This document shows, piece after piece, positions 10,440-22,649 of a DNA stretch of 64,000 nt (the stretch's first letter is position 1; every line of letters begins with the position of its first letter). Origin of the DNA: Madurella fahalii (lineage: Eukaryota > Ascomycota > Sordariomycetes > Sordariales); contig CM056874.1 in the NCBI GenBank assembly GCA_029876055.1, positions 5,456,001 to 5,520,000 on the forward strand, read 5' to 3'. The position numbers were made by a program, and so were the translations under genes. Below the pieces are notes generated by a model. It worked only from the letters and a program-made list of their open reading frames with translations, was not told the DNA's origin and searched no databases.

Positions 10440-12498
10440 TTATCCCGAGACCGCAATCCCCTCACGGGGCGCTTCATCAACAATAATGGCTCTTACACCC
10501 TTGCTACCCCACACCGGGAACGGATTGAAAAAGTCGTGGTCCCAAGCGATATCCGCTTCGGTGGTCTCGTACAACTGCATCCGCGGAAACACGCGGTGGA
10601 CCAACAACGCGAGTAGTAGATAAAGCTCGCAGTATGCAAGACTGAAACACATATTAGTTCGGGAAAATCAACAAGAGGGGTATCTACGCCTTACTTGATG
10701 CCAATGCAGCCCCGGCTCCCCTTCGAGAAGGCGAGAAGGGCTCGATCGAGTTCCTTCCTGTGCTGATTTTTCTCGTCCAGCCATCGTTCGGGGATGAACG
10801 AGTGCGAATCTGGGTAAATGCTCTCGTCGTGATGCGTGATCACGGCCGACATGCCGACTGCATATCCTCTTGGTATCACATACTCAACCTGAGTCGGTGA
10901 CTTGCGGCCTTTGGGAGTCCAAGTGCCACGATACACCAGGTCTTCGCCTGTCGCGATGCGAGACGTCCGACTCGCGAGACCGTACGAGAGACGCAACCCT
11001 TCGTGGATGACAGCGCCTAGATAGGGAAGCTTCTCGAGGGCCGCCCACTGCGGCAGCTGGCCGGAGCTGTCAACAACGCTGCGGACTTCGGCGGTCAACT
11101 TCTCGAGGATCGCTGGCTTAGTAAGGAGGTGGTACGTGACGACTGTCAAGGCCCAGCTGACGGTCTCTGTGCCTGCAACAAATAGAGAAAAACCTTCCTC
11201 AACCAGACGCTGGAGAGTCTTCTCACTCGGCGGCAGATCCGACTGCAACACGGAGCCAAACACAGTCCTGCCGTCGTCAATGCCCTTGTCGACGTTGGCT
11301 TTTGCTCTCTTGACGTAGTTGGGCATGTCGACCTAACGGTGCATGAACGGTAAGCATCTGATTTGTGCTACACCATCATTTTGTGTGTGTGTGTGTGTGT
11401 GTGTTTGAGAGGGGGGGGGGGGGGGCGGGGGGTAATCAGTTGGGAACTCACAATCAACACATTGAACAACGTCTCCATGTCTTCTGAGAGGCGTTTTGTG
11501 AACCTGTTTCGCTATTAGCAACGACTGTTTTTGTATGACGTCTCAGGAAGATGCTTACATGGCCATAGCAAATCCCGCGTGCCGCAGCCACGGAAAGAAG
11601 CGGAACAAGTATACCAGCTTCAGCTGCGCAAACAAGGGCTCTCGGAAGTTTGGCTCCCAGCCTTTCTGCGCGATCAGACCGAGGTTTTCTCCTAGACAGT
11701 AGCCCGTGATCACGTCTGTGGTAAACAAACTGAGTGCCGTGGTTACATCGAACGGGCCCTCTTTCCCAACGGTCAAGATCTTTTCGCAAAGGCGTTCAGC
11801 CAGGTCGCGGACCGTGGGTTCCAGCCGTGAGACCTGGGCGCGGGAGAAGAACTTATTCAGTGCATTCCGCCGCATTCGGTGGACGTCATGGTTTGTGGTT
11901 GAGAAAGTTGCACGCTCAGCGCTAAGACACCAAGGGAAAGCATGGTCAGCGTCCTGGGCTCGATGTGAAGCGTACTTATGAAATAGTATACAGGTCGAAG
12001 TGTTGGGGACTCTTACACTCCGCTGCCCCTGACTTGGTGCTCGGGTTTGTCGCGCTTCCTGCTTCCTCCAGCGTAGATTTCATCGATGAAATGGCGATCG
12101 TTGCAGTGCACTTCGTGGGGATTGATTCGAACAAGTGGGCCTGGACGTGCCATGTCAGCTGCTATCTTTTGGCTGGAGGAACACTAAGGGTGCATCGTAC
12201 CATATTTCTCGTGCATCTTCTGGATTTCTCTGGTGTAGCGGCCAGACCTCACCAGATCGTAATAGAGTTCTGGCAGGTATGTTGCGGCAGAAAGCCATGG
12301 TCCCGGAATGTGACGCAGGGGGTGGAAGTAAAGATTGTAGATCACCCTGGCCAGCTGGTAGACAATCCAAGTACCCGCACAAATAAGCAGAAAAGATTGT
12401 ATTATGTTGCGCGTTCCAATAGAGAAGGGGTCCTGGAAGGACATCTTGACATGCTCTAAGAACGGCAGACGTTGCTCCATGGCAGTCCGATATGGCAT
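10440..12498 (-). CDS. Cytochrome P450 monooxygenase (P450-1)
   Basis: Six exons join in phase: 12498-12201, 12140-12017, 11921-11559, 11503-11452, 11332-10695 and 10641-10440, giving 558 aa (6 fewer if the ATG at 12480 is used). An N-terminal membrane anchor (SFLLICAGTWIVYQLA) precedes the hinge YFHPLRHIPGPW. The I-helix is FVAGTETVSWAL, the ExxR motif is HEGLRLSYG, the PERF-like motif is FIPERWL, and the haem loop is FSKGSRGCIGIN with the Cys ligand. That loop is interrupted by the last intron, just after GCIGI. Region HRMRRNALNKFFSRAQV is typical of fungal P450s related to trichodiene oxygenase-type CYPs. It probably oxidises the cluster product. Its promoter region, shared with the MFS gene, holds two TCGGCCGA sites. 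Confidence 0.92.
11382..11432. repeat. (GT)n plus poly-G tract in P450-1 intron 4
   Basis: A run of GT dinucleotides (about 11382-11404) is followed by a nearly pure G tract (11410-11432). The whole lies inside the 119-nt fourth intron, so on the coding strand it is a C-rich then AC-rich block. Confidence 0.9.
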
Positions 12499-12902
12499 GG
12501 AACGGGCCGAGGTTATTGCGCTCTCCGGGAATCAATGGAAATCTCCAAAGGCAGCATTCACTGCGCTACTGCCTGACAGACAACTTGAGACGGACAACAG
12601 ACAACGGGGGTAGGGTAGTCTGCAGCTGAGAAAAGACGGATGCACGCAAGTACCTAAATGTGATTATGGCCAAGATGGCTGGGCGGGGATTATGTCAAAC
12701 TCTCTCGCATGATTCACTTCAGAGGTGGACTCACTCCGACTCTGCTGGCGAACCGGCGGACTGGTCCCCTTGTGCTAACCTTAGCCGAGCCGTATGGGAA
12801 TGCGGCATTACGGATATGAAATGTTTGGCTTGACGTCTATTGACGGGTTATGAAAAGCATAGCGCGAAAGTGGCTGTACACTCCCCCAGGCCCGATATCG
12901 CG

Positions 12903-12910
12903 TCGGCCGA
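12903..12910. promoter_or_regulatory. TCGGCCGA palindrome, putative regulator site
   Basis: Exact 8-bp palindrome about 400 bp upstream of P450-1. Its CGG/CCG inverted halves are the type of target bound by Zn2Cys6 proteins. Function is inferred from recurrence in cluster promoters. Confidence 0.5.
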
Positions 12911-13240
12911 GAGCTATGAGCGTGGCTACTAGGGTCTCTAGGTAACCCCGATGATCATGCAGGAGGGTAGTCCTTCGGCAATCACGGGACACGCCGCCGC
13001 TGCGGCCGATCCTGTCTGACCGCTTCGCTTCGGCCTCGAATCTCCAGTCTATGATGAGACATCCCAAGACCAGAGAGCGTCGAACTAGAAGCAAAAACAT
13101 AGCGATCCCTCTTGTCGGGATGCGGAACGTAAGCGCGTCTTCAGACGACATTTCGTGAATGTTCGTCTCTGTGATGCGTGTCATTCTCTAGCCGGCCGTC
13201 GGCAATGTGCCATTGGCTTAGCGGGACCAATGAGATGTCT

Positions 13241-13248
13241 TCGGCCGA
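13241..13248. promoter_or_regulatory. TCGGCCGA palindrome, putative regulator site
   Basis: Second exact copy in this intergenic region, about 690 bp upstream of the MFS start. Confidence 0.5.
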
Positions 13249-13940
13249 GATTCCCACGGCTCTCGGTGCATGCGTCGGGCATAACTACCGACCTTAATGA
13301 TTGGAACCAAGCAAGTGCAACCATCGGTCCGTAGCGGCACAGGCGGCGGCAGGTCAAGCCGAGAAAGGTAAGCGGGGGTACCTTGCTTGAAGTACAGTGC
13401 ACTAACAGTACAGTACTGCACTCTTCCCAGATAGCCACGTGTAACTGCGATCGGGCTGATCGTGCAGTGGGATTACTCTCAGTGCTCCCGAGCAGGCGTC
13501 AGCTTCTAGCAGACTGTGCCTCACTGTTGAATCGTAGGTTCGTGTTGTAGTAGTTGCTGGCTTGGCGATGAGGCGCGCAGCTGAGCGGCTCGCTGCTGAA
13601 ACACTCGACCAAAGATGGACTACATGGTGCCTAGTTTGAATATGTTAGATTAGGTAGGTAGATCGTACCTGAATGGCGGTTGGCTTGTTGGCTGAGGTGG
13701 AGAGCAAAGTCACCCTCCCATTTGCCGCGTTGTTTTTTCCTGCCAAACGCGGATGCAAGAGAATAGGTACACTACCATTGCTACCTTACTTAGCCACCGA
13801 CCTAAGTATTTTCCTTTCAAGACTTAATTCCAGCTCCCCTAGGGCTGCTGTGTGCCTGTAGGGCCGGCCGGTTTTGTCTCACCGCCAGCAGTAGTATCCT
13901 GCTCGCATCAATTTATCGGCCCTGACGTTCCTTGCTCGAG

Positions 13941-15817
13941 ATGGCCGACTCGATAGCTCACCCGCCCACTGAAAAGACCACCTCCCCGGTCGTGGGGAGC
14001 GAACGCAAACCGCTGCAAGGGCCCGAGTCTGCCCCAAAGAGTGCAGTAGTACCAAACAGCCAGGACAACAATGTCGACAGCCACGCCGACGACGACGACG
14101 ACGACAACAGCAACAACAGCAACAACAACGACAACAATGATGAATCCGAATATCCCAGGGGGCCCAAGTTGTGGCTCGTCATCCTCTCGCTGGGGCTCGC
14201 CGTCTTCCTCGTCGCCCTGGACCAGACCATCATCGCGCCGGCCCTGGGGGCCATCACGACCGAGTTCAACTCGATCAAGGACATCGGCTGGTACGGCGCG
14301 TCGTACCTCCTGACCATGACGGCGCTGACGCCCATCTACGGGACCGTCTACCGCCTGTTCGACATCAAGCTCACCTACCTGGCCGCGCTGCCCCTGTTCG
14401 AGCTGGGCAGTCTCGTCTCGGCCGTCGCGCCGACGTCGACGGCGTTCATCGCCGGGCGCGCGGTGGCCGGCCTCGGCAGCGCCGGCATCCTGTCGGGCTC
14501 CTTTGTGATCCTGGGCTGCGTGCTGCCCCTTAGGAAGCGTCCGGCTACGTTTGGCCTCTTTGGCGCGTTGTGGGGGGTCTCGTCCATCGCGGGCCCGTTG
14601 TTGGGCGGCGGCTTCACCGACCACAGCACCTGGCGCTGGTGCTTCTACATCAACCTGCCCATCGGCACCGCAGCCATGCTAGTGATTATTCTGTGCTTGC
14701 GCATCCCGCAGGCCAAAAAGAATGCGATTAAAGAGTCCTTCGTCGCCAGGCTGGCACAGCTTGACCTGGTCGGCGCATCCATCTTCGTCCCGGCTATCGT
14801 CATGTTGCTGCTTGCTCTCCACTGGGGAGGTACTGAAGTCCCTTGGGGCCACTCCAGGATCATCGGGCTGCTGGTCGGGGCTGGTGTCGGTGCCGTTGTC
14901 TTCGCTGGTGTGGAGATTTGGCAGCAGGATAGGAGCCTGGTTCCCCCACGCTTCTTTAAGAATCGCAATGTTTTTTCGGCCATGGCTTTCGCCATGTTCT
15001 ACGGGGCTTCGTTCTTTCCCATGATTTACTATTTATGTAAGTTCCACCTGTCTTTTATACACCTAGGCCGCTCGATCACGACTGATTCAGGTCTGCTGCA
15101 GCCTTATACTTCCAAGCCGTACAGGGCGACAGCGCTGTACAGTCCGGTATTAAAATCCTGCCATTCTTGGTATCCATGGTCATCAGCTCGATCATTAGTG
15201 GCATGCTCGTGACGGCTTCGGGCTACTACAACCCTGTTATCCTCTTTGAGACAGCCCTGCTCACAGCCGGCGCTGCACTGGTGACGACTTTCTGGATCGA
15301 CACGCCGCTGAGCAAGTGGTTCGGGTACCAGGTGGTGATGGGCTTGGGCACCGGGGTCTGCTTCCAGGCGCCCATCATCGTGGTGCAGAATGTACTGCCG
15401 CAGGAGCTGATCCCGCAGGCCACGGCGTGCGTGCAGTTTTTCCAGTCGCTCGGCGGGTCGGTGTTCATCGCCGTGGCGCAGACTGTCTTTGAAGACGGCC
15501 TCATCCGCAATTTGGTTCGCAATGCCCCGGACATTGATCCCGCCATCATTGTGAACAGCGGTGCCTCGGATATACGACACTTCCTGGAGCAGATGGGCCG
15601 TCTGGATGCTGTAGATGCCGTCCTCGGCGCCTATGTCATAGGGCTGCGGAATACATACTATATCAGCGCCGCTGCAGCCGGCTGTGCTTTCCTCGTAACT
15701 TGGGGGCTCGACTGGAAGAGGATCAGGAAGGCGGGTGAGAAGGATGAGGAGGTGACGGTTGCGATTGAGCAGTCGGATGGGACATTGGATACGGATGCCA
15801 CGCGGATCGGGCAATAG
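13941..15817 (+). CDS. MFS transporter, DHA2-type (14 TM), likely metabolite efflux pump
   Basis: Two exons, 13941-15036 and 15102-15817, encode 603 aa. The acceptor at 15101 is chosen because it restores YYLSLYFQAVQGDSAVQSG, the usual family sequence; an earlier CAG would break the frame. A cytosolic N-terminus with an Asp/Asn repeat is followed by many hydrophobic helices. Motifs are FLVALDQTIIAPALG (TM1), IGWYGASYLLTMTA, AGRAVAGLGSAGILSG (motif B-like), GPLLGGGFTDHSTWRWCFYINLPIG (a longer family signature) and FFKNRNVF. These are typical of fungal toxin and drug exporters such as those in secondary-metabolite clusters. Export and self-protection for the cluster product is the inferred role. 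Confidence 0.93.
14086..14138 (+). repeat. Trinucleotide repeat (GAC/AAC) coding Asp/Asn run
   Basis: In-frame GAC and AAC repeats in the MFS N-terminus encode an Asp run followed by Asn/Ser. It is likely length-variable and lies in the cytosolic tail. Confidence 0.85.
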
Positions 15818-16881
15818 GCTTTTGGCGCCGTAGTGGTAACTACAAGCTATAGACACAACGATTTCATACAATACCTACCTATTTCCATTGGTTCCACGGC
15901 GTCTCGCTAAAGGCGACTTTCAGGTCGGGACTGACCGTATTTGGACAACCCCGGGTTTGGCCGTAACGGGAAGATGCAGGAGAGGGGGGGATGGAGTGAG
16001 GAGGGAAGCCCGGGGGGGGGAGGGTGGTGTGTGTGGCTCACCATTGCAAGGACGATACTACCCATGACATGACTAGTCTTACCGCATCTGCTACGATTCT
16101 TCCGTATGTTTCTCTCAGCCATTGCCTTCCAGAGCACACTCAACGGCTACAGGATATCAACACAGGGAAAGTGCACTACTGGTGCTCGTTGAACGAATAC
16201 GAACGACCCAGCGGTCGGCTTGCCAGGGGAAAACCGCATCTCGCTCTTGCGAGAAGCTTCTTTAGGGGTTCTGCTCTTGCTGCATAAAGTATGTAACCCT
16301 GCTGTGGCACGCGAGCCGCTTACCGTTGCAGCGCAAGGGTTTTGATCCAAGCGTTTAAATGACTTACCTGCCGACATAACAGTACACGTGGTGTGCTCGG
16401 GTTAAGTGATTTCCCTCGGCCCTCTATTCCGGCACAACTCTAGGTGTACGGTACATAGCTGGGGGGGGGGGGACAGGGCTCGTCCTGTTACATGATGCTA
16501 ACCACTTTTAACATTCTGCGGCACGCAATGCTACCTTGAAATGACGTGACTGATTATACATAGGTTGGGCTGTCAAAGGCAATGCCAGATACCCACCCTG
16601 CTAAGTCCTGCACCTTCTTACTACCCCCTTGCAATACCTGTAGAACTTAGCGATCTATTGGACATCGCCTAGCCTACTATACTAGGTAGTTAGTCTTTCC
16701 AAGACCAGTGACAGATGATCGGCGTTGTACTCTCTACATCAAGAACGGAACTAAGTGCGGTTCGAACTCGCTTGTTTTTGCCCGTTTGATCGAGGGGTTT
16801 TATACAGTACGTAGCATTGACAGGGGTTTGATGTGAATTCTTGGTATTAGGTACTCTATCCATTCCGGGAGGGATGGGGAA
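15818..16881. other. Intergenic, convergent 3' ends of MFS and regulator
   Basis: About 1.06 kb with a 12-G tract near 16461-16472. I see no gene or structured element. Confidence 0.6.
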
Positions 16882-19427
16882 TCAGTGGCCAGAATCCGCT
16901 CTATGCGCCGTCCAGTAGTCCATCTCCTGTGAGTACGTGCTAGATGTTTCAAAGGGCCAGTTTCCCATGTCCCCTACCACCAGCGTCGGGCTTGTAGACA
17001 TGAAGTCATTCACCGAACGCAGATCCGCCATGTCTCCAGTAATCCAGGAAGCTGCCTCTTCCGCTGCCGACGTCCCTCCCATAGTATCGGAAGCTCTTGT
17101 AATCTCTCTAGCCGTAGCCGTAGTTGTTGGTGTTGTCATGCCGCGGATTTCCAGATTTTGGATCAAAGGCGCCTCGCCCGCAGTGGCTGATATTGCTCCC
17201 CTCTGAGCGGCTAATGTGGTTGCTATTGCTGTGGCCCCATCCTGGTTTCGGATCATGACCCCGTCGTCAAGATCCATTTCGGTACCTGTACGGCCCATGA
17301 CCTCTGACGCTTTGCCCAAGAGCCGGATCAAAGCGCTTGCTGCGACGTCCGCCATACTGCTTGCCTCGGCGAGCATTTTAAGACGCTTGAGCGCGCCCTT
17401 GACGGCCTGCAGGCATCCGGGAAGGGTGATTTTGCACGAGCCCGCCTGCAGAGGATCCGGCCCGAGCGCACCGGGCGGAGGGATATGTTGTTTGGGACAT
17501 TCCCCCGGGAATAGTGGATCTGTGGAAAGGTATGTGAGAGCAACGGCTGCTTCAAAAGTCGACCAGACGATGCTGGGTAGACGCGTGTGGCAACCCCCCA
17601 TCAAGGCATGCAATTGCGTGATGGCGTCCAGAGAACGCAGTGCCGCGGCGGCCAGTCTCTTCTTTTGGCAGCCCAGCATCAGTGATTTGTACGGAGCCAA
17701 CGCCTCGGGCCGCCGCAGGAGCAGCGGCCGAAAATTCCAACACATCGAGTCGTAGATGGCAATGTGCAGCAGCATCCGCTGCAGGGGCAATTTCGGAAAG
17801 CGCTTGTCCCACGTCTCATCCGGCTCTTTGAGGGCGAAGACGGGCGGCAGCTGCGAGATATACTCACGGCAGAACTTTTCGTGCCGCTCCTCGGCCGCAA
17901 TCATGTCGTACTCGGCGCCCTGCGCGGGGCCGTTCCTGCGCCAGAAATCTGCCAGGTCGGCTTGGAGGAGCCGCTCGGTGAAGGGATCCGGCGCGTCGAG
18001 GCTCGAGGTTAGGAGGACATTGTCTCCTCCCCCTCGGAGGACGTGCACTTGTGGCCGGTTTTCGGGGCACAAGGGTCCCGGGAGGAAGGGCGGGCGATCC
18101 AGCTGCCGAGAGAGCAGGCTATCCCAGATATACAGGGTGCAGAACGTCCGGCGTTCCATTTCCCTGTCGACTTTGTCCGTGGCCCTCCGTGAGCTGGTCG
18201 CGTCGCAGTCCATGCCAACATCTTGGGCAACACGAATAGCGCGGCTCAGCACTTCCCAAAACACCTTGGTCTTCCCCTCGATATGGCATTGGAGCCCAAA
18301 CAATGTCAAGTGCTGGACCCGGATCAAGGATCCCCGGCCGTCTGCCGCTGTGCTGATCGCTTCGAGGTTGTCGGCCGTTTCGTCGCAAAGGTTGCGGATA
18401 TCTGAGAGTAATATGCCGCGGATCCTGTCGAGGGTGTAGCCCGGAGAGGGGAGGAAGTGCAACGCGTAAGAACAGATGCGCAGGATGAAGATGGCAAAGT
18501 CAACTTCTGCTACCAAGGTTACCCGCTCCATCATTCGCCATCTTTGGTATTTGGTTAGGAGCCAAGGGGTGTGTACCAACTGCTCTATCCTGTGCAGCCA
18601 ACGGGGTTAGACCTCTCGCACGCAGTGTTGGGTGGTTGGGGGATGCAATTCGTAATGAAACTGGGTGCAGAACTAACCAGTTCACCTCGGTGACAAAATA
18701 TTGCACCAGAAAGTCTAATATCTTGGGATCGGGCATTCGCTTGAGGATTCTATGGACTTCTTCGGCGGCCTCGGGGATAAGGGTTGGACAGCTAGCACTA
18801 TTACTCCTAGTAGCGGTAGTAGTAGTACCGGCCAAACCTAACTGGAAGCGAGTTAACGTTATTGCGGTTGGCTTCATGTTGTACAAGGTACCACGACGTC
18901 TTTGGGTGAATAGGACCCCAGAGGGTAAGGCAAGAGAGGTATTAAGCCAATGCAACTGCAGTGCTCACCCTTTGGATAAGGGCCAGCGTGTTCCGGCCGC
19001 TGTCTTCGAAATAGCCAAACGACTCAGCGAGTGACGGACCCGACCAGGGCACAGCGGGCATTACGGATTTGATGTATGCATTCCACTCATTCCGCGCGCT
19101 TAGTGACCCGCCGCTGGCTCTTCGCTTGGCACCCAAGCCGTCTCTAGATCTCTCCTCTATCGGGTGTTCGGGAAGCGCGATCGGACTCGTCGATTGGCTT
19201 GCCGTTCTGGTGCCGTTGGAGTGGTAGACGCAATCCTCGGTACATTGTCGCCGAGCACAATGGTTGCACGGGTACTCCCGGTTGCACTACATTCGGATGA
19301 TTAGCCTTGGTGTACGACGTTGGGCGGACTCGTATATAGGAGCTTAGTAGTAGGTATCCAACCTTACCTTTTGTTTTCGGGTATAGCAGGGTATACACGA
19401 CGAAATGACTCGCTTTCGAGAGCTCAT
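16882..19427 (-). CDS. Zn2Cys6 transcription factor with fungal_trans domain, likely cluster regulator
   Basis: Four exons: 19427-19368, 19286-18969, 18841-18678 and 18589-16882, all in phase, giving 749 aa. Exon 1 encodes the first half of the zinc cluster (SCIPCYTRKQK) and exon 2 the second half (CNREYPCNHCARRQCTEDC). Together they give C-x2-C-x6-C-x5-C-x2-C-x8-C. The middle homology region begins at ILKRMPDPKILDFLVQYF and VNWIEQLVHTPWLLTKYQRW and runs through EMERRTFCTLYIWDSLLSRQ with LDRPPFLPG, typical of fungal_trans (PF04082). A model using only the last exon would miss the DNA-binding domain. It is nuclear and presumably binds CGG-containing palindromes. I saw no TCGGCCGA copy upstream of its own start. 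Confidence 0.9.
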
Positions 19428-21673
19428 CTTTTGATAAAGACGAAGAGGCACACCAATACTCGTACAACCATTACTCCAGGCGCCAGGTTTGGCTATAAGG
19501 GGGGGTTCTCGGTTTTATCTAGAGGCCAATTACCTTAGGTTTGGCGGTAGGGATCAAATGAAGTAAGCCACCTACGTCGGTAACGGAGGCTGCACCGAAA
19601 CAGGACGGGACCGGCCATGCGCTGCGCCGCACATCTGCGCGCTTACGAGAGTTCCAGGGGCTATAGCGACACCCCGTTGCCGCTTGGGTAAACAAGAACT
19701 CTCAGCGGGTGTGTTCTCAAGGCTAGAGAAACGGGGCGCATCGTGGCTCTCGTCAACAGAGCAATATCCGCACGCCCGGCGCAGACGCAGCATCATCGAA
19801 ACCGCCATTCTCTATTTCGAATATGTCCATGAGGTGCCCTACTTAGTGTTTCAGTGCCTCGGCGACACCACGAACATGTCCCGAGAACCTTATCATCGTC
19901 CATTTCTCGGAAGGATCTTTAAGATTTGCGTTAGATTGTGGGGCCCATGCCGGGGTAGCAAGTGCGCATGCAGGCTTTGTCGCTGTCGAAGCGATTTCTT
20001 GGTGCTGCCTTGTTTTTGCATAATTATCTCTCGACCGCATCTATACGAGCGGTTTTGGTAACATGATGGTCGGAAGAGCGCTCCGGACGGCTAATCGGAG
20101 GGCTTTCGGTAGTCAGAAGTAGAGTATACGGCTTGTTATCCCTCCGAGATGACTCGGAACTCACCGCTTTCTCCATGGGCGGCCTGCACCTGCACGCCTG
20201 GAAGCGATGTGTTTGATCGGTTTTCATCAGGATGATTGCGCATCCCCGGCAGAGTATTGCCTCGGCGGGGTAGTACAAGGTAACCCCTTTTCCAAAGTAT
20301 TGTATCGCGTATGCTCAAGCGCCCGGGGAGCCTAACCGGATTTGGCCGCGTTGGTGTGTGTGATCGGAGGTGGAGAGGAGAAGAGGGGAGACGTGCCACA
20401 GCGGCGTGGAAAACACATGTTCGTACGTGGTACAGGGACAGTACCTTCTGGAAAACAACCGCCACGCTAAAAGCGGGATGGCTGTCGGCACCGGGAGGAT
20501 CCTTTCCTTGGCGGTCAGAAGTCAGAATCCCCCTGTGGGTGGCCTCTTCGACGATTTGGGTGGAGATGGGCATCCCGTACGGTACACTAGTACACTTACG
20601 GCCAAACCTAAGATCAGCAGTTCTCCATTGCATATAACGGTAGTACCGGCTCTCGACCCGGCCATGTTGCTTTTGCATGGTCTTCTGCTGTGGTCTAATT
20701 GTCGAGCGGCAGCCTCTGCTAAGTGCTGACAGAGACGCGGATGCCTCTGTGTACATCAGGAGAACTTTGGATTGGCGTAGGATTTCGTCTGGAAATTGCT
20801 AGAAAAAGCTACCTAACCAGTCAAGTACGTCATTGGCCCGCCGAAGGATCGAATTCGTGATCCTAAAGCTGGTCGAGTGTAACTTTTTTGTCTTGCCTGC
20901 CCGGCAAATTGCCCGAACGAAGTCCGACGGGTGGGTGGCACAAGAAGTGGGGGTTGCAACTCGCGAAGCACGAAACAGCAAGGCTGAATTAGCAAGACTT
21001 GGCGGGACCAGTGGATGACTGCCAAGCAACTGATATGCTGGCGTCGATTGGATGAGTGACTGAGCTGATCTTTTTATATTTTGAATGTTTTCTAGTGACT
21101 AGTGTACGTTAACTAATGTCGGTTGGGTGCCAACCAATGGTTATGCATGCGATCGCTGCGTGATACAAGATCCTGTACGTGTACCTTTAAGGGTCCACTT
21201 CAACGGCCTATGCCTTATTTTGACCACGCTAGGTTACGCATTGCAGCGGGTAATTAGCAAGAAACAATCTAGTGGCTGTCGGAGAAGATGGCTTAATCAT
21301 TTTTTGTTTTTTTTGTTGTGGGGGGGGGTTGGGGTTGGGTTGGGGTGCTGTGGTATACTGTATGGAGGGGAAAGGAGACTGGTCTTGGGTAGTGAAGGAG
21401 TGTATTTATTGATACGCTAATACCTAAGGTGGTTACCACCGACTTATCGCTATCCTCGACACAGTCCGGTAAATCAAGGTGTCTTGGCTAACCAAGATTT
21501 GGCTGCAACTGCTGGGGGCGTCTGAATTGACTTGCAGATGCAAGAGCGATCTCCCACGAGGACTTGATGGTTTCCCCGCCATCCGCCCCCATGTCTCGGT
21601 TCCTTGGGTACTACTACAACGTCGGACCGATACATGGGCGTATGCACCCCAGGAAGCCTCAGCCGCTAGTTGC
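19428..21673. other. 2.2-kb intergenic region between regulator and SDR-1
   Basis: No convincing gene. A 206-codon ORF on the minus strand (20136-20756) has no recognisable motif. A G-rich run sits at 21320-21345. The regulator promoter should lie in the first few hundred bases. Confidence 0.5.
21320..21345 (+). repeat. G-quadruplex-like G-run array
   Basis: A long G-run followed by GGGG, GGG and GGGG runs, each separated by TT, meets the G3+N1-7 pattern. It lies downstream of the SDR-1 stop. Confidence 0.7.
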
Positions 21674-22649
21674 CTACCAAGGAGAATCCGTCCCATCATA
21701 GACATTCGTTCCTTTGGCGTTCTCCCAGCCTTTGACGAAAACCTTCGGGAAAGTCCCGTTGGCGTCCTTCCGGTTGAAGATAATGTCTAGCGAAGCCTTG
21801 GCGCCCTGCTCTGGGGTCAGATCTGCGTCGCCACCTCCCAGATCGGTTTTCATCCACTAAGGAAAACAACGTTAGCATGCGTCACCTCATGCCGAGGATG
21901 GGACCGGGTTCGGAGCGCCGCTTACACCTGGGGAGAGCGCCATGAACGTAAAGCCTTCCTTTTCGTACTCGAGCGCGTACTGGACGGTAAGCGCGTTCAT
22001 GGCCGCTTTCGAGATCTTATACGCGGGGCAAGGAGCGCCCGCAACATGACGAGCTAGCGTTATAGAGCCTAGAGTAGTTGAACTAGATCGCCGGGTCAGA
22101 ATTGCAAGGTTCAAGATGAGTTGACCCGTGGTAGGCCTATCGTCCTTACATATTGACTACTTTCTTGAGGGTGCCCTTTCGTAGAAGTGGGATGAACTCC
22201 CGGGTCACCCAGTGGACTCCCATCACATTGATGTTGAAGCTTTCTTGAAGGTCATCCCTTTGAGCCTAGCTGTTAGTTGATCAATCCATCACGGCCCAAA
22301 AAATAGCCCAGGTGGGGCTAGACGCCCAAAACACTTACATGGTTTGGATTCCATTGAAAGCCCAGTAGCACACTCCAGCATTATTGATCAGAACATCTAG
22401 CCCCTTGTCTCCTAGCACGGTTTCGACTTCGGCTGCTGCTTTCTTTATCGAAGCTTGGTCGGTAACATCGAGTTTGACAACGGCAACCCGGCCAGATGAC
22501 TGCTGAACAAGCTCGCTCAGAGCAGGAGGAACATCCCCTCGCACTGTTCCGATGACTTTGCCGACCTGAGAGGTTGGCAGAGAAACAAGCTCGCGGACGA
22601 GGGCAAGCCCGAAGCCTCTAGAGACGCCAGTGATGAGGAACGAAGCCAT
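21674..22649 (-). CDS. Short-chain dehydrogenase/reductase (SDR-1)
   Basis: Four exons, 22649-22339, 22257-22150, 22082-21926 and 21856-21674, encode 252 aa. Motifs are the nucleotide-binding ITGVSRGFGLALV, LDVTD, NNAG, the catalytic Tyr and Lys in AYKISKAAMNAL, and SPGWMKTDLGG. The family is the classical NAD(P)-dependent Rossmann-fold SDR, similar to C-factor/sniffer-like members. The second exon starts after an AAAG acceptor, chosen because it yields DDLQESFNINVMGVHWVTRE in frame. It is divergent from the methyltransferase gene, sharing a region with one TCGGCCGA site, so I place it in the cluster as a possible ketone or aldehyde reductase. Confidence 0.9.

Larger units (their letters stand above)
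12499..13940. other. Divergent intergenic region P450-1 / MFS transporter
   Basis: About 1.4 kb between divergent cluster genes. It carries two exact TCGGCCGA palindromes (12903 and 13241) and a near match (GCGGCCGA near 13003). No coding exon was recognised. Confidence 0.6.

Noticed and set aside
13908..14624. 238-codon minus-strand ORF
   Set aside because: It is a shadow of the MFS gene, without motifs and rich in Arg/Gly/Asp.
15104..15871. 255-codon minus-strand ORF
   Set aside because: Antisense to the second MFS exon, whose frame shows conserved transporter motifs.
20136..20756. 206-codon minus-strand ORF between regulator and SDR-1
   Set aside because: It has a real ATG but no domain, signal or exon partner that I recognise, and no supporting composition. 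A transcript could change this.
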